A DNA stretch of 64,000 nt from the NCBI RefSeq assembly GCF_010211745.1, contig NZ_PDWQ01000004.1:248001-312000 (forward strand). The letters are read 5' to 3'. The DNA is from Pseudoxanthomonas kalamensis DSM 18571. Lineage in GTDB: Bacteria > Pseudomonadota > Gammaproteobacteria > Xanthomonadales > Xanthomonadaceae. The notes under the pieces are model-generated. The model did not search any database. It saw only the letters and a program-made list of their open reading frames with translations, and had not been told where the DNA came from. A program made the position numbers and the translations under genes. Shown one piece after another: positions 21,754-31,357 of this stretch. Each line of letters starts with the position of its first letter. The stretch's first letter is position 1.

Positions 21754-22644
21754 ATGAAATCGGCCATCCTGCCCCCGCTCAACGCCTTGCGCGCCTTCGA
21801 GGCCGCTGCCCGGTACTCCAGCGTCAGCCGCGCCGCCGTGGAATTGCATGTCACCCACGGCGCGGTCAGCCGCCAGGTGAAGCTGCTGGAAGACTACCTG
21901 GGCCTGCCGCTGTTCCGGCGCGATGGCCGTGGGCTGCGTCTGACCGCCGCCGGGGAGAAACTGCGCGACATCGCCGGCAGTGCGTTCTCCCAGCTGCAGG
22001 CGGGAGTGCGCGACCTGCGCAACGGCCAGGGCGGGGAAAACCTGACCCTGGGCTGCTCCGGCAGCCTGCTGGCGCGCTGGATGATTCCCCGACTGGAGCG
22101 CCTGTCGATCGACCTGCCGCACCTGAAACTGCACCTGTCTCCGTATGCCGGCGATGCCACCACCGATCTGGAGGGCGTGGATGCGGCGCTGCTGATCGGC
22201 GACGGCCCCTGCCCGGCCGGCTGGCAGGCATACGCACTGGCCGAGGAACGGATCGGCCCGGTCCTCAGCCCCCGCCTCCCCGCCTGCGCCACCCTGTCCG
22301 GACAGCCCGTGGCGGCCGTGCTGGGCGAACCGCTGCTGCATACCGAGTCGCGACCTCAGGCCTGGCCGTTATGGGCGGCGCGCATGGGGCTGGACCCGGC
22401 CGCGATCCAGCCGGGTACCGGCTTCGAGCACCTCTACTACCTGCTGGAAGCCGCCGTCGCCGGCCTCGGCATCGCCATCGCCCCGCAACCGCTGGTCGCC
22501 GACGACATCGCCAACGGGCGCCTGGCCGCGCCTTGGGGATTCGTCGAAACCGGCGAACACTGGCGCCTGCTGGTACGCCGCGACAACCCGGACCAACGCA
22601 TCGAGGAACTGGCCGACTGGCTACGCGGGCAGCTGGCCTGCTAG
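21754..22644 (+). CDS. trpI: LysR-type activator of trpBA
   Basis: A 296-residue LysR regulator. The helix-turn-helix is at the N-terminus (NALRAFEAAARYSSVSRAAV and ELHVTHGAVSRQVKLLEDYL), and the C-terminal effector domain contains HTESRPQAWPLWAARMGLDP and FEHLYYLLEAAVAGLGIAIA, which I recognise as close to Pseudomonas TrpI. In that genus the effector is indole-3-glycerol phosphate, so trpBA would be induced by substrate. The divergent position next to trpB supports this strongly. No tryptophan attenuator is visible before trpB. Confidence 0.88.
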   Translation: MKSAILPPLNALRAFEAAARYSSVSRAAVELHVTHGAVSRQVKLLEDYLGLPLFRRDGRGLRLTAAGEKLRDIAGSAFSQLQAGVRDLRNGQGGENLTLGCSGSLLARWMIPRLERLSIDLPHLKLHLSPYAGDATTDLEGVDAALLIGDGPCPAGWQAYALAEERIGPVLSPRLPACATLSGQPVAAVLGEPLLHTESRPQAWPLWAARMGLDPAAIQPGTGFEHLYYLLEAAVAGLGIAIAPQPLVADDIANGRLAAPWGFVETGEHWRLLVRRDNPDQRIEELADWLRGQLAC

Positions 22645-22672
22645 TGATCTGATCAAGCCAACGAATGCAGAA

Positions 22673-22739
22673 GGTGGGCCAAGGCCCACCCTGCGCAAAC
22701 CACGACAAGCCGCAATCGTAGGGCGGGCTCAAGCCCGCC
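22673..22739. repeat. head-to-head pair of REP-like palindromes between convergent genes
   Basis: Two palindromes follow each other. GGTGGGCC-AA-GGCCCACC is at 22673-22690 and GGCGGGCT-CA-AGCCCGCC at 22722-22739. The first, read on the minus strand, begins GCAGGGTGGGCC, and the second on the plus strand begins GTAGGGCGGGCT, so both have the GTAG-like head of REP elements. They fill the gap between the convergent trpI and hydrolase genes and could work as a two-way terminator. Nothing else is seen in 22645-22778. Confidence 0.75.
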
Positions 22740-22778
22740 GTACGCGGTTGAGTCGGCGCAGGGTGGATGGCGATGGCC

Positions 22779-23675
22779 TCACGCGGCCATCCGCACGGGC
22801 AGCGATTCAAACCATGCCAGCATCTCGCCCCACAGCAGTTCCGCACCCTGGCGGAAATAGCCCATGTGTCCGATCTTGCCACCCAGCTCGCCGGGTATGA
22901 TGTCCCGGCATGCGACGGGCGCGTTGCGATAGCCCTGCATGAATGCCTCGCGGGACGCGGGAAGTGCCCACAGGTCGTCGAGCGCGTTGGCGGCGACGAT
23001 CGGCGTGGTCACGGCCGCATACTCGCGTTCGATGCCGCGCATGTCCGGGTCGTCGAAGAAATAATGCGGGAACCCGCACCAGTGCCGCCACTGCCTGTAG
23101 GCGTCGACCGGCAGATCCTCGCCCATGCCCAGCAGCTTCCACGGACAATAGCCCTTCCACCACGTCAGCGGCGGCAGCACGATCCACCACAACGTCAATA
23201 CCTTCAGCCGTTCGCCCAGCGGCATCCACCCGTGCCAGCCGGCGCCGGTTCCGCAGACATAGAAGCCGTCGACCTTCGAGTGGTTAGGCAACAGCCCGAA
23301 TGCATGCCCACCGTAGGAATGGCCCACAACATACAGCGGCACGTCGCTGCCGGACATGAGTTCCACCGCCGCTGCGAGATCCAGCCGAGCCCAGTCCAGC
23401 AGATCCATACGGAAACCCGCCAGCAATGGCGGCCGCGAGCGTCCGATGCCGCGGTAGTCGAAAGTGAGGACTTCATATCCCCGCTCGCGCGCGTATTCGG
23501 CAAAACGCTTGTAGAACCCCTGCGGGACGGCGGTGGCGCCGGCCATCACGATCCGGCCCCGCAGCGGCCCGGTCGCCGGATAGCGAGTGGCGGCAAAGAC
23601 GTAACCGTCCACAGCTGTCAAAGTGATGGCCAATGGCTGCGACGGGGGCGGGGATCGTTCTATGTCGACTGTCAT
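22779..23675 (-). CDS. alpha/beta hydrolase, probable TetR-controlled esterase or lipase
   Basis: A 298-residue alpha/beta hydrolase without signal peptide, hence cytoplasmic. The nucleophile elbow GHSYGGH puts the serine near residue 119; a likely acid is in NALDDLWALP near 230 and the histidine in KIGHMGYFRQ near 270. RGRIVMAGATAVPQGFYKRF is the oxyanion-side strand, typical of the predicted-hydrolase group COG4757. The substrate is unknown. It is divergent from a TetR gene and its start codon lies inside an operator copy, so it is probably repressed by that TetR. No clear ribosome site precedes the ATG, so the message may be leaderless or start slightly downstream. Confidence 0.85.
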   Translation of the reverse strand: MTVDIERSPPPSQPLAITLTAVDGYVFAATRYPATGPLRGRIVMAGATAVPQGFYKRFAEYARERGYEVLTFDYRGIGRSRPPLLAGFRMDLLDWARLDLAAAVELMSGSDVPLYVVGHSYGGHAFGLLPNHSKVDGFYVCGTGAGWHGWMPLGERLKVLTLWWIVLPPLTWWKGYCPWKLLGMGEDLPVDAYRQWRHWCGFPHYFFDDPDMRGIEREYAAVTTPIVAANALDDLWALPASREAFMQGYRNAPVACRDIIPGELGGKIGHMGYFRQGAELLWGEMLAWFESLPVRMAA

Positions 23676-23677
23676 AG
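23660..23677. promoter_or_regulatory. operator copy 1 (hydrolase side), probable TetR site
   Basis: CTATGTCGACTGTCATAG is an 18-bp imperfect dyad (CTATGtC-GACT-GTCATAG, one mismatch between half sites). It overlaps the start codon of the hydrolase gene. A second copy with the same GACT spacer lies 32 bp away, about three helical turns, on the side of the TetR gene. The consensus of the two is a perfect CTATGAC-N4-GTCATAG palindrome. Confidence 0.7.
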
Positions 23678-23691
23678 AACGGCAGGCTAGA

Positions 23692-23709
23692 CTATGACGA
23701 CTGTCTTAG
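23692..23709. promoter_or_regulatory. operator copy 2 (regulator side), probable TetR site
   Basis: CTATGACGACTGTCTTAG is an 18-bp imperfect dyad (CTATGAC-GACT-GTCtTAG). It differs from copy 1 at two positions only and lies just before the ribosome site of the TetR gene. It suggests autorepression as well as control of the hydrolase. Confidence 0.7.
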
Positions 23710-23723
23710 CAAGGATGTCGTCC

Positions 23724-24317
23724 ATGAGCCCGCGCCAATCCGACTCCCGCCAACGATTGGTCACCGCCGCTGCCGACATGCTGGCGCAACACGGCTTCAA
23801 CGCCACCAGCATCCGCGAGATGGCCAAGCGCGCCGACGCACCCGTCGGCTCGACCTACCACCACTTCCCCGGTGGCAAGCATCAGATGGTGATCGAAGCG
23901 GTGCAGTTGGCCGGCACACGTGTCGGCGCCGGGCTCGAGCACCATTTGCAGACCGGGTTCGCACCGGGGTTGCGCGGCTTCCTCGCCGCGTGGCGGGACA
24001 TCCTGCTTCGTTCCGACTTCAGGATCGGCTGCCCGGTGATGGCTGCCGCCGTGGAGGAACCGATCGACGAGGCGGCGCCCGACGTGCTGATGGCGGTGGC
24101 ACAGGTGTTCGGTGAATGGGAGCAAATGCTGGTCAGGGTTCTAGTCGCCGAGGGTCACAGCCGCAAGATCTCATGCGACTTCGCAACGCTCATCGTCGCA
24201 AGCGTGGAAGGCGCCATTGTGTTGTGCCGTGCGCAACGCAGCATCGATCCCTTCGACAGAGTGTCGAGGCGATTGGAAGAGATTGTCGGCGTACCTAAAG
24301 AATCCCGGATCAAGTAG
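23724..24317 (+). CDS. TetR-family repressor, LmrA/YxaF-like
   Basis: A 197-residue TetR regulator. The N-terminal helix-turn-helix is clear (RQRLVTAAADMLAQHGFNAT, then SIREMAKRADAPVGSTYHHF), and PGGKHQMVIEAVQ after it resembles the LmrA/YxaF group. The ligand domain is unspecific. The start at 23724 was chosen because AAGGA lies eight bases upstream; an in-frame ATG at 23694 falls inside an operator and is unlikely. It probably represses the divergent hydrolase and itself. The inducer is unknown. The 140 bp after it hold only a small ACCTGC-TTC-GCAGGT hairpin (24414-24428). Confidence 0.9.
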   Translation: MSPRQSDSRQRLVTAAADMLAQHGFNATSIREMAKRADAPVGSTYHHFPGGKHQMVIEAVQLAGTRVGAGLEHHLQTGFAPGLRGFLAAWRDILLRSDFRIGCPVMAAAVEEPIDEAAPDVLMAVAQVFGEWEQMLVRVLVAEGHSRKISCDFATLIVASVEGAIVLCRAQRSIDPFDRVSRRLEEIVGVPKESRIK

Positions 24318-24457
24318 AGGCGGCGAGGAGAATAGTTTCCAAGCGACCCTCTTTGGGCCGAAATCCGCCTTTCCGAACATCGCTCCAAACATTGCGTTCA
24401 TCCATGCGGCAGCACCTGCTTCGCAGGTACCGCCCCACGGCTTGCGTCCGACGGTCT

Positions 24458-25105
24458 TTACGGGATCACATCCGCCGCGGCAACGCCGTCGATGAAGGCG
24501 CGCATTCTTTCGGCCGACTTGATGCCCGGCGCCGATTCGATGCCGCTGGACACGTCCACTGCCCACGGCCGCGCCGCGCGTACTGCCCGCGCCACGTTGC
24601 CGGCATCCAGCCCGCCGGCCAGCAACACATGTTGTTCGACGGGCCGTTCCAGCGCCGACGGCAACAAGGTCCAGTCGAAACGTTGTCCGCTGCCGCCGGA
24701 CTCGCCGGCCGCATGGCCGTCGAACACGAAACCCTGCGCCGCGGGATAGTCGCGCAGACGCGCCAGTGCCGTCTGCGGATCGCCGCCCATCGGGATCGCC
24801 TTCCAGTACGGCAGGCCGAAGCCGGTGCAGAACGCCTCGTCTTCGCTGCCGTGAAACTGCAGCAGGTCCGGGCGCACCTGATCGACGATGGCGCGTACCG
24901 CGTCGACGTCCTGGTCCATCACCAGCGCGACCACGCCGATTTCCTCCGGCACCGCCTCGCGCAAGCGGCGCGCTTGCTGTACGTCCAGCCGGCGCGGACT
25001 GCGAGGGGCGAAGATCAGGCCGACGAAATCCACGCCCAACTCGACCGCCTGGGCGATATCGCCGGCGCGGGTGAAACCGCAAAACTTGATCCGGGTCCGA
25101 CTCAT
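24458..25105 (-). CDS. trpF: phosphoribosylanthranilate isomerase
   Basis: TrpF is the Amadori isomerase of tryptophan synthesis. ATG 25105 ([20 protein letters not shown]) gives 215 residues. The catalytic cysteine is in KFCGFTR and the aspartate in [10 protein letters not shown] near 190; [11 protein letters not shown] is the phosphate-binding strand. It overlaps truA by four bases (truA stop at 25102). In related genomes trpF runs straight into trpBA; here four kilobases with trpI and the TetR/hydrolase pair lie between them. Confidence 0.96.
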   Translation of the reverse strand: MSRTRIKFCGFTRAGDIAQAVELGVDFVGLIFAPRSPRRLDVQQARRLREAVPEEIGVVALVMDQDVDAVRAIVDQVRPDLLQFHGSEDEAFCTGFGLPYWKAIPMGGDPQTALARLRDYPAAQGFVFDGHAAGESGGSGQRFDWTLLPSALERPVEQHVLLAGGLDAGNVARAVRAARPWAVDVSSGIESAPGIKSAERMRAFIDGVAAADVIP

Positions 25106-25881
25106 GCGGGCAGCGTCACCTCGGCGGGCAGGTTCCACCGCTCAGGATACAGCGGACCGAGGAACACCAGCCCTTCCGGCGGCGCGGTCGGTCCGGCCAG
25201 GGTGCGGTCGCGCCCGGCCAGCAGCTTGGCCATCCAGTCTTCCGCCTGGCGACCGGCGCCGATCTCGGCCAGCGAACCGACGATGTTGCGCACCATGTGA
25301 TGCAGGAAGGCATTGGCCTGCAGTTCGAATTCGATGATCTCGCCATCGCGGCGCACCTCGATCCGCTGCATCTCCCGGCGCGCATGCCGGGCCTGACAGT
25401 GCACGGTGCGGAAGGCGCTGAAGTCCTGTTCGCCCAGCAGCGCCTGCGCCGCACGGTGCATGGCCCCGGCGTCCAGCGGCCGGCGTTCCCAGGCCAGAGT
25501 GTTGCGGTACAGCGCCGGCCGCACCGGGCGATTGATCAGCCGGTAGCGGTAGCGCCGCGCGCGCGCGGCGAAACGGGCGTTGAAGTCGTCGGCCACCGGC
25601 ACGCACCAGCGCACGCACACCGAGGCCGGCAGGTTGCCGGTCGCTCCCAGCGTCCAGGCGCGCGGATCGCGCTGGGCGTCGCTGTCGAAATGCACCACCT
25701 GACATTGCGCGTGCACGCCGGCGTCGGTGCGCCCGGCGCAGACCACGGCGACCGGGTGATCGGCGACTTTCGACAAGGCTTCCTGCACCGCCTTCTGCAC
25801 GGTCGCCCGCGGGGACGCCCCCAGTTGCTGCCAGCCGCGGAAATTGCTGCCGTCGTATTCGACGCCCAGCGCGTAGCGCAT
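25102..25881 (-). CDS. truA: tRNA pseudouridine(38-40) synthase
   Basis: TruA makes pseudouridine at positions 38-40 in the anticodon arm of tRNAs. ATG 25881 ([20 protein letters not shown]) gives 259 residues; a GTG directly before it is also possible. The catalytic aspartate is in [18 protein letters not shown] near residue 53, and the family's FHHMVRN-type stretch appears as [13 protein letters not shown]. The start overlaps the fimV stop. Confidence 0.97.
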   Translation of the reverse strand: MRYALGVEYDGSNFRGWQQLGASPRATVQKAVQEALSKVADHPVAVVCAGRTDAGVHAQCQVVHFDSDAQRDPRAWTLGATGNLPASVCVRWCVPVADDFNARFAARARRYRYRLINRPVRPALYRNTLAWERRPLDAGAMHRAAQALLGEQDFSAFRTVHCQARHARREMQRIEVRRDGEIIEFELQANAFLHHMVRNIVGSLAEIGAGRQAEDWMAKLLAGRDRTLAGPTAPPEGLVFLGPLYPERWNLPAEVTLPA

Positions 25882-27617
25882 CACTCCAGCTCGCGCAGCA
25901 GGCGCGCGGCCTCCTGGCGGGCCGGTTCGTCGTCGCCGGCCAGCACTTCGTTGAGCAGGTCGCGCGCGGTTTCCGTGTCGCCCAGGTCCAGATAGGCGAT
26001 GGCCAGTTCCAGCCGATCATGCCCCTCCGGCGCGTCGCCGATCCCCAGCGGCGACACGTCAAGCGCATCGTCGCCGGTGTGCCAGGTCGGCTTGGCCAGA
26101 TGCGCCTGCTCCCATTCGGCATCGCTGGCGACGGCCGGGACTTCTTCCGCCGCCCCGCCGCCACCGAAGAAGGGGTCATGCCCGGTCGGGGTCGGCGCAT
26201 CGGTGTCTTCGCCGCGCACCGGAGCGTTTACGGCGAAGGTTCCAGCCGGTCGGGGAGCCGGTCGCGCGGCGGCCGCCTGTGCGCGACGGCGGCTGGTCAG
26301 CAGCCCGGCCAGCAGTCCGATGATGATCAGCCCCAGTCCGGCGACCAGCCAGGTCGGCACGCCTTCGCCGCCTTGCGTCTGCGACAGCCGTTGCTGGGCC
26401 GCGGCCAGATCGCTGTCCTTCATCGCGATCAGCTGTTCCTGCTGCTGCTTGATCTTCTCCAGCTCGGCCACCTGGGCACGCAATTCCTGCACTTCGGATT
26501 CGCGTGCCGCGACGTCTTCGCGTGCCTGCTGCAACTGCTGTTCCGCCAACATGTCACCCTCGCCCCCGGCCTGAATGCCGGATGTCGTACCTGCACGGTC
26601 GGTGACCGCGGCCGCCGGCGGCGCGATTTCCAGCCGCGCCTGATCGATCGGACCGCCCGTCCCGGCCGGCGAAGCGGATGCGGTCGTGGCCGCCACCGCC
26701 GCCGGCTGCACCACCGGACGGCGCGCCTGCCGCCATTCGGCCACCTGCTGCCGGACCAGGGCCGAAGCCTCGGCGCGGTCGAGTTGCGCCAGTTCCGAGG
26801 TTTGCGGCACCCGCAGCACCGCGCCCTGTTTCAGGCGGTTGATGTTGCCACCGATGAAGGCCTCGGGATTGGCACGCAGCAAGGCCAGCATGGTCTGGTC
26901 CAGGCTGTAGCCGGTATTCAGGCGGCTGGCGATGCCGGACAGCGTCTGCCCGCGGCGAACCGGCGCCAGCGCATCGCCGGGCCCGGCAGCAGTCGCGACT
27001 GGCGCTGGGGGCGAAGCCTCCGGCGGCGGGGCGGCGGGCACGGGGATCGGTGCGGGTATTGGTACCGGCGCCGAGGGTGGTGCGGCCGCCGTCGGCTGCG
27101 GTTCGGCAGGCGCAGGCGTTTCGGTTTCGACCGGAGCCGCCACCTGCGGTTCGCGCACGATGGCATTGGAAGGCGCCGGCAACGGCGCTTCGACGGCCGG
27201 TGCCGCCACCGCCGCCATCGCTTCCGGTGTACTGACCAGGGCCGAGTACTCGCGAACCAGGCGCCCCTGGCCCCAGTCGACCTCGATCAGAAAGTTCACC
27301 GCCGCCTGTTCCACCGGGGCGGCGCTGGTCACCCGGATCACCGGCTGTCCCTGGTCGGACAGCGCCACCGCGAAATTCAGTTCGCTGACCAGGCCGCGCG
27401 GGCGTTCCAACCCGACCCGCTCGAAGGTCGCCGGCGATGCCAATCGCGCCTGCAACTGCTCCATCTCGGCAGGGTCGCTGGAAACGATCGGGATTTCGGC
27501 CAGCAAGGGCTGCCCCGGCTGCGACAGTACCCGGATCTCGCCCAGGCCCAACGCCATGGCCGCGCCGCTGGCCAGCGCCAGCAGGCCGCCGGCCAGCCAT
27601 CGGACGAGTTGTCGCAT
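25881..27617 (-). CDS. fimV: FimV/HubP family polar protein
   Basis: FimV-type proteins sit at the cell pole and are needed for type IV pilus function and polar organisation. The ATG at 27617 gives 578 residues, with a signal peptide ([20 protein letters not shown]); a TTG five codons earlier is possible. Next come the conserved FimV N-terminal region ([20 protein letters not shown]), a long proline/alanine-rich linker, a LysM-like region ([14 protein letters not shown], near 225), a coiled-coil (about 370-410), a transmembrane helix ([19 protein letters not shown]), and the C-terminal FimV repeat ([20 protein letters not shown]). It is shorter than the 900-residue Pseudomonas form. It lies 54 bp after asd. 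Confidence 0.9.
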   Translation of the reverse strand: MRQLVRWLAGGLLALASGAAMALGLGEIRVLSQPGQPLLAEIPIVSSDPAEMEQLQARLASPATFERVGLERPRGLVSELNFAVALSDQGQPVIRVTSAAPVEQAAVNFLIEVDWGQGRLVREYSALVSTPEAMAAVAAPAVEAPLPAPSNAIVREPQVAAPVETETPAPAEPQPTAAAPPSAPVPIPAPIPVPAAPPPEASPPAPVATAAGPGDALAPVRRGQTLSGIASRLNTGYSLDQTMLALLRANPEAFIGGNINRLKQGAVLRVPQTSELAQLDRAEASALVRQQVAEWRQARRPVVQPAAVAATTASASPAGTGGPIDQARLEIAPPAAAVTDRAGTTSGIQAGGEGDMLAEQQLQQAREDVAARESEVQELRAQVAELEKIKQQQEQLIAMKDSDLAAAQQRLSQTQGGEGVPTWLVAGLGLIIIGLLAGLLTSRRRAQAAAARPAPRPAGTFAVNAPVRGEDTDAPTPTGHDPFFGGGGAAEEVPAVASDAEWEQAHLAKPTWHTGDDALDVSPLGIGDAPEGHDRLELAIAYLDLGDTETARDLLNEVLAGDDEPARQEAARLLRELE

Positions 27618-27671
27618 CGCGTTGTTGCTCAAGCAGGCGCCCTGTCGGTTTTCCCCGCGACGACTATAACG

Positions 27672-28694
<1,023 letters not shown>

Positions 28695-28720
28695 TGCGTC
28701 AGATGAATGGTGGGGGTGTT

Positions 28721-28792
28721 CCGCAGGAGCGGCGTAAGCCGCGATCAAGCTTTCCCATGAAAGCCCTTTCGCGGCTTACGCCGCTCCTGCGG
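28721..28792. repeat. inverted pair of GTAG-type REP elements
   Basis: A perfect 24-bp inverted repeat: 28721-28744 and its exact reverse complement 28769-28792, separated by 24 bp. Each arm contains GCAGGAGCGGCGTAAGCCGC. The core recurs at 16231-16256. The pair lies between the hydroxyacid dehydrogenase gene upstream and asd. Such pairs are typical of REP elements mobilised by RAYT transposases; none is encoded in this window. Confidence 0.9.
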
Positions 28793-28819
28793 GGATGCGG
28801 AGGATAGCGGAAGCCCGGA

Positions 28820-29833
28820 TCATGCGCCCGGACGGTTGCCGATGAAACCGGGATTCACAACGTTCGGCGGGCGTCCGGCCCGCGGTCCGCAGCCCAGTGC
28901 AGCGATCAGGTTGTCCACCGCCAATGACACCATCGCCCGCCGGGTACCCAGGCTGGCGCTGGCGATGTGCGGGGTCAGGACCACGTTGCGCAGCGCCAGC
29001 AGTTCCGGCCGCACGGCAGGCTCGCCCTCGTACACGTCCAGCCCGGCGGCGGCCAGCCGGCCATGGGCCAGCGCGTCGGCCAACGCGAGCTCATCGACGA
29101 TGCCGCCACGGGCGATGTTCACCAACGTCGCGGTCGGCTTCATCCGTGCCAGCGCAGCCGCATCGATGATGTGCCGGGTCTGCGGCGAATACGGCAGCGC
29201 CAGCAGCAGATGGTCGGCCTGTACCAGCAGCTCCGCGAAACCGACATGGCGGGCGCGGCAGTCGCGTTCGACCGCTTCGGGCAGCCGCGTGCGGTTGTGG
29301 TAAAGCGTGCGCATACCGAAGCCGGTGGCGCGGCGGGCGATGCCCTGGCCGATCCGACCCATGCCGAGAATGCCCAAGGTGCTGCCGTGCAGGTCATGGC
29401 CCAGCAGGGTGTCGAACGACCAGCTGCGCCACTGCCCCTCGCGCAGCCAGCGCTCGGCCTCGGTGATGCGCCGGGCCGCGGCCAGCAGCAAGGCGAAGCC
29501 GAGGTCGGCGGTGGTTTCGGTCAGCACGTCCGGGGTATTGGTGACGACGATGCCGCGTTCGCCCAGCGCCGGGATGTCGAGGTTGTCGTAGCCGACCGCA
29601 ACATTGGCGACCGCGCGGAGTTTCGATGCGGTGGCGATTTCGGCCGCGCCGATGCGCTCGACCAGGGTGACCAGCGCGCCGTGCGCGTTGGTCAGATGCG
29701 CGGCGATTTCCTGCGAGGTGTAACGTTCGCCGGCCGGTTCGCTGCGGATGACGTCGAAATGTTCGTCCAGCCGGCCGCTGATGTCGGCGAACAGCGGTCG
29801 CGCCAGCCACACCCGCGACCGCGATTCAGTCAT
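28820..29833 (-). CDS. D-2-hydroxyacid dehydrogenase (glyoxylate/hydroxypyruvate reductase type)
   Basis: A 337-residue NAD(P)-dependent D-2-hydroxyacid dehydrogenase of the GhrB/GyaR group. The dinucleotide motif [20 protein letters not shown] is near residue 155, and the catalytic arginine, glutamate and histidine lie in [21 protein letters not shown] and [13 protein letters not shown]. The exact substrate is not fixed by sequence; glyoxylate and hydroxypyruvate are likely. The start overlaps the aroC stop by eight bases, so it is cotranscribed. Confidence 0.93.
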   Translation of the reverse strand: MTESRSRVWLARPLFADISGRLDEHFDVIRSEPAGERYTSQEIAAHLTNAHGALVTLVERIGAAEIATASKLRAVANVAVGYDNLDIPALGERGIVVTNTPDVLTETTADLGFALLLAAARRITEAERWLREGQWRSWSFDTLLGHDLHGSTLGILGMGRIGQGIARRATGFGMRTLYHNRTRLPEAVERDCRARHVGFAELLVQADHLLLALPYSPQTRHIIDAAALARMKPTATLVNIARGGIVDELALADALAHGRLAAAGLDVYEGEPAVRPELLALRNVVLTPHIASASLGTRRAMVSLAVDNLIAALGCGPRAGRPPNVVNPGFIGNRPGA

Positions 29834-30929
29834 CGACGGGCGCTTGCGCGGGGATGCGCGGCGTCACCTCACCCACGTCGCCACACTGCGCGCGGTGGCG
29901 CAAGGCCTGGTCGATCAGCACCAGCGCCACCATCGCCTCGGCGATCGGGGTGGCGCGGATGCCCACGCAGGGATCGTGGCGGCCGGTGGTGATGACCTCG
30001 GCCGGCTGGCCTTCGACGTCCACCGTGCGCTCGGGCAGGCGCAGGCTGGACGTCGGTTTCAGCGCGATCGAGGCGATCACCGGCTGGCCGGTGGAGATGC
30101 CGCCGAGGATGCCGCCGGCATGGTTGGAGACGAAGCCCTGCGGGGTGATCGGGTCGCGGTGTTGGGTGCCCTTCTGCACCACGCTGGCGAAGCCGTCGCC
30201 GATTTCCACGCCCTTGACCGCGTTGATGCTCATCAGCGCCGACGCCAGTTCGCCGTCCAGCTTGCCGTAGATCGGCTCGCCCCAGCCCGGCGGCACGCCG
30301 GCGGCGACCACGTCCACCCGTGCGCCGACCGAATCGCCGGACTTGCGCAACGCATCCATGTAGGCCTCCAGTTCCGGCACCTGGTCGGCATGCGGCCAGA
30401 AGAACGGATTGTCCTCGACTGCGTTCCAGTCGAAACCCTGAGGACGAATCTCGCCCAGTTGCGACAGGTAGCCGCGCACGCTGACACCGTGGCGCTGCTT
30501 CAACCATTTCTTGGCGATCACCGCCGCGGCCACCCGCATCGTCGTTTCGCGCGCGGACGAGCGCCCGCCGCCGCGCGGATCGCGGATGCCGTATTTCTGC
30601 CAGTAGCTGTAATCGGCGTGGCCGGGACGGAACTGCGCGGCGATGGCGGCGTAGTCCTTGCTGCGCTGGTCGGTATTGCGGATCAGCAGCGCGATCGGGG
30701 TGCCGGTGGTGCGGCCTTCGTACACGCCGCTGAGGATTTCCACCTCGTCGGCCTCGCGCCGCGCCGAGGTATGGCGGCTCTTGCCGGTGGCGCGGCGCTG
30801 CAGGTCATGGGCGAACTCTTCCGGGGCGATCTCCAGCCCCGGAGGACAGCCATCGATCACGCAGCCGATCGCCGGCCCGTGCGACTCGCCGAAGGTGGTG
30901 ACCCGGAAAAGATGCCCGAATGTATTCAC
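29826..30929 (-). CDS. aroC: chorismate synthase
   Basis: AroC makes chorismate from EPSP with reduced FMN, the last step of the shikimate pathway. It starts at a GTG (30929; reads [20 protein letters not shown]) and has 367 residues. Signatures are [15 protein letters not shown], the [12 protein letters not shown] stretch near 130, and the C-terminal [17 protein letters not shown]. In related genomes prmB lies directly upstream; here a small repeat-flanked GIY-YIG gene sits between. Confidence 0.97.
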   Translation of the reverse strand: MNTFGHLFRVTTFGESHGPAIGCVIDGCPPGLEIAPEEFAHDLQRRATGKSRHTSARREADEVEILSGVYEGRTTGTPIALLIRNTDQRSKDYAAIAAQFRPGHADYSYWQKYGIRDPRGGGRSSARETTMRVAAAVIAKKWLKQRHGVSVRGYLSQLGEIRPQGFDWNAVEDNPFFWPHADQVPELEAYMDALRKSGDSVGARVDVVAAGVPPGWGEPIYGKLDGELASALMSINAVKGVEIGDGFASVVQKGTQHRDPITPQGFVSNHAGGILGGISTGQPVIASIALKPTSSLRLPERTVDVEGQPAEVITTGRHDPCVGIRATPIAEAMVALVLIDQALRHRAQCGDVGEVTPRIPAQAPVDD

Positions 30930-30968
30930 GATACGCCCTCAACCATTGCCTTGCCCTTGCTTTTGCCC

Positions 30969-30994
30969 GTCATTCCCGCTCAAGCGGGAATCCA
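30969..30994 (+). repeat. palindromic repeat flanking the GIY-YIG gene (left copy)
   Basis: The sequence GTCATTCCCGCTCAAGCGGG continues AATCCA. It is the common interspersed bacterial repeat whose translation in one frame reads VIPAQAGIH. The palindrome is ATTCCCGCT-CA-AGCGGGAAT. It lies between the aroC start and the end of the GIY-YIG gene, in inverted orientation to the copy at 31307-31336. Confidence 0.85.
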
Positions 30995-31004
30995 CCTCTG
31001 CCGC

Positions 31005-31295
31005 CTATCCATTGATGTCATCCCAAAGATCCCGCCAATGCGGATTGAATGTCCGGATCAATTCCAACTTCCAGGCACGATTCCACTTCTTCAGCTGTTT
31101 CTCGCGCCGAATGGCCTCCTCCATCACGGCATGCTGCTCGTACCACACCAGCATGGTCACCCCGTAACGACGAGTGAACCCTTCTACCAGATGCTCACGA
31201 TGTTGCCATACCCGAGCAACCAGGTTGCTGGTCACCCCGATGTAGAGTGTGCCGTTGCGCTTGCTTGCCAACATGTAAACCGCAGGCTGCTTCAT
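31005..31295 (-). CDS. small GIY-YIG nuclease-superfamily protein
   Basis: A 96-residue single-domain GIY-YIG protein (COG2827, YhbQ-like). The two halves of the motif are seen as VYMLASKRNGTLYIGVTSNL (about 7-26) with Y and YIG, followed by a catalytic-type arginine in VARVWQHRE and a glutamate region in HAVMEEAIRREKQLKKWNR. There is no second domain or DNA-binding module. It is flanked at both ends by inverted palindromic repeats, an association seen for many such genes. Its role is unknown. ATG 31295 was preferred to one four codons upstream that lies in the repeat. Confidence 0.9.
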   Translation of the reverse strand: MKQPAVYMLASKRNGTLYIGVTSNLVARVWQHREHLVEGFTRRYGVTMLVWYEQHAVMEEAIRREKQLKKWNRAWKLELIRTFNPHWRDLWDDING

Positions 31296-31306
31296 GCCCG
31301 TACCCA

Positions 31307-31336
31307 TCCATGGGTCCCCGCTTTCGCGGGGACGAC
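31307..31336 (-). repeat. palindromic repeat flanking the GIY-YIG gene (right copy)
   Basis: On the minus strand GTCGTCCCCGCGAAAGCGGG continues GACCCATGGA. The palindrome is GTCCCCGC-GAAA-GCGGGGAC with small differences from the left copy. It reaches to within a few bases of the GIY-YIG start and faces the left copy. Confidence 0.85.
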
Positions 31337-31357
31337 GACCCCGATTTGTTCACTCTG

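Noticed and set aside
24414-24428. Terminator between the TetR gene and trpF
   Set aside because: The ACCTGC/GCAGGT hairpin has only six pairs and no T-run on either strand.
30926-31340. Insertion sequence between aroC and prmB
   Set aside because: No transposase or target duplication; the only gene is a GIY-YIG protein and the ends are short interspersed palindromes.
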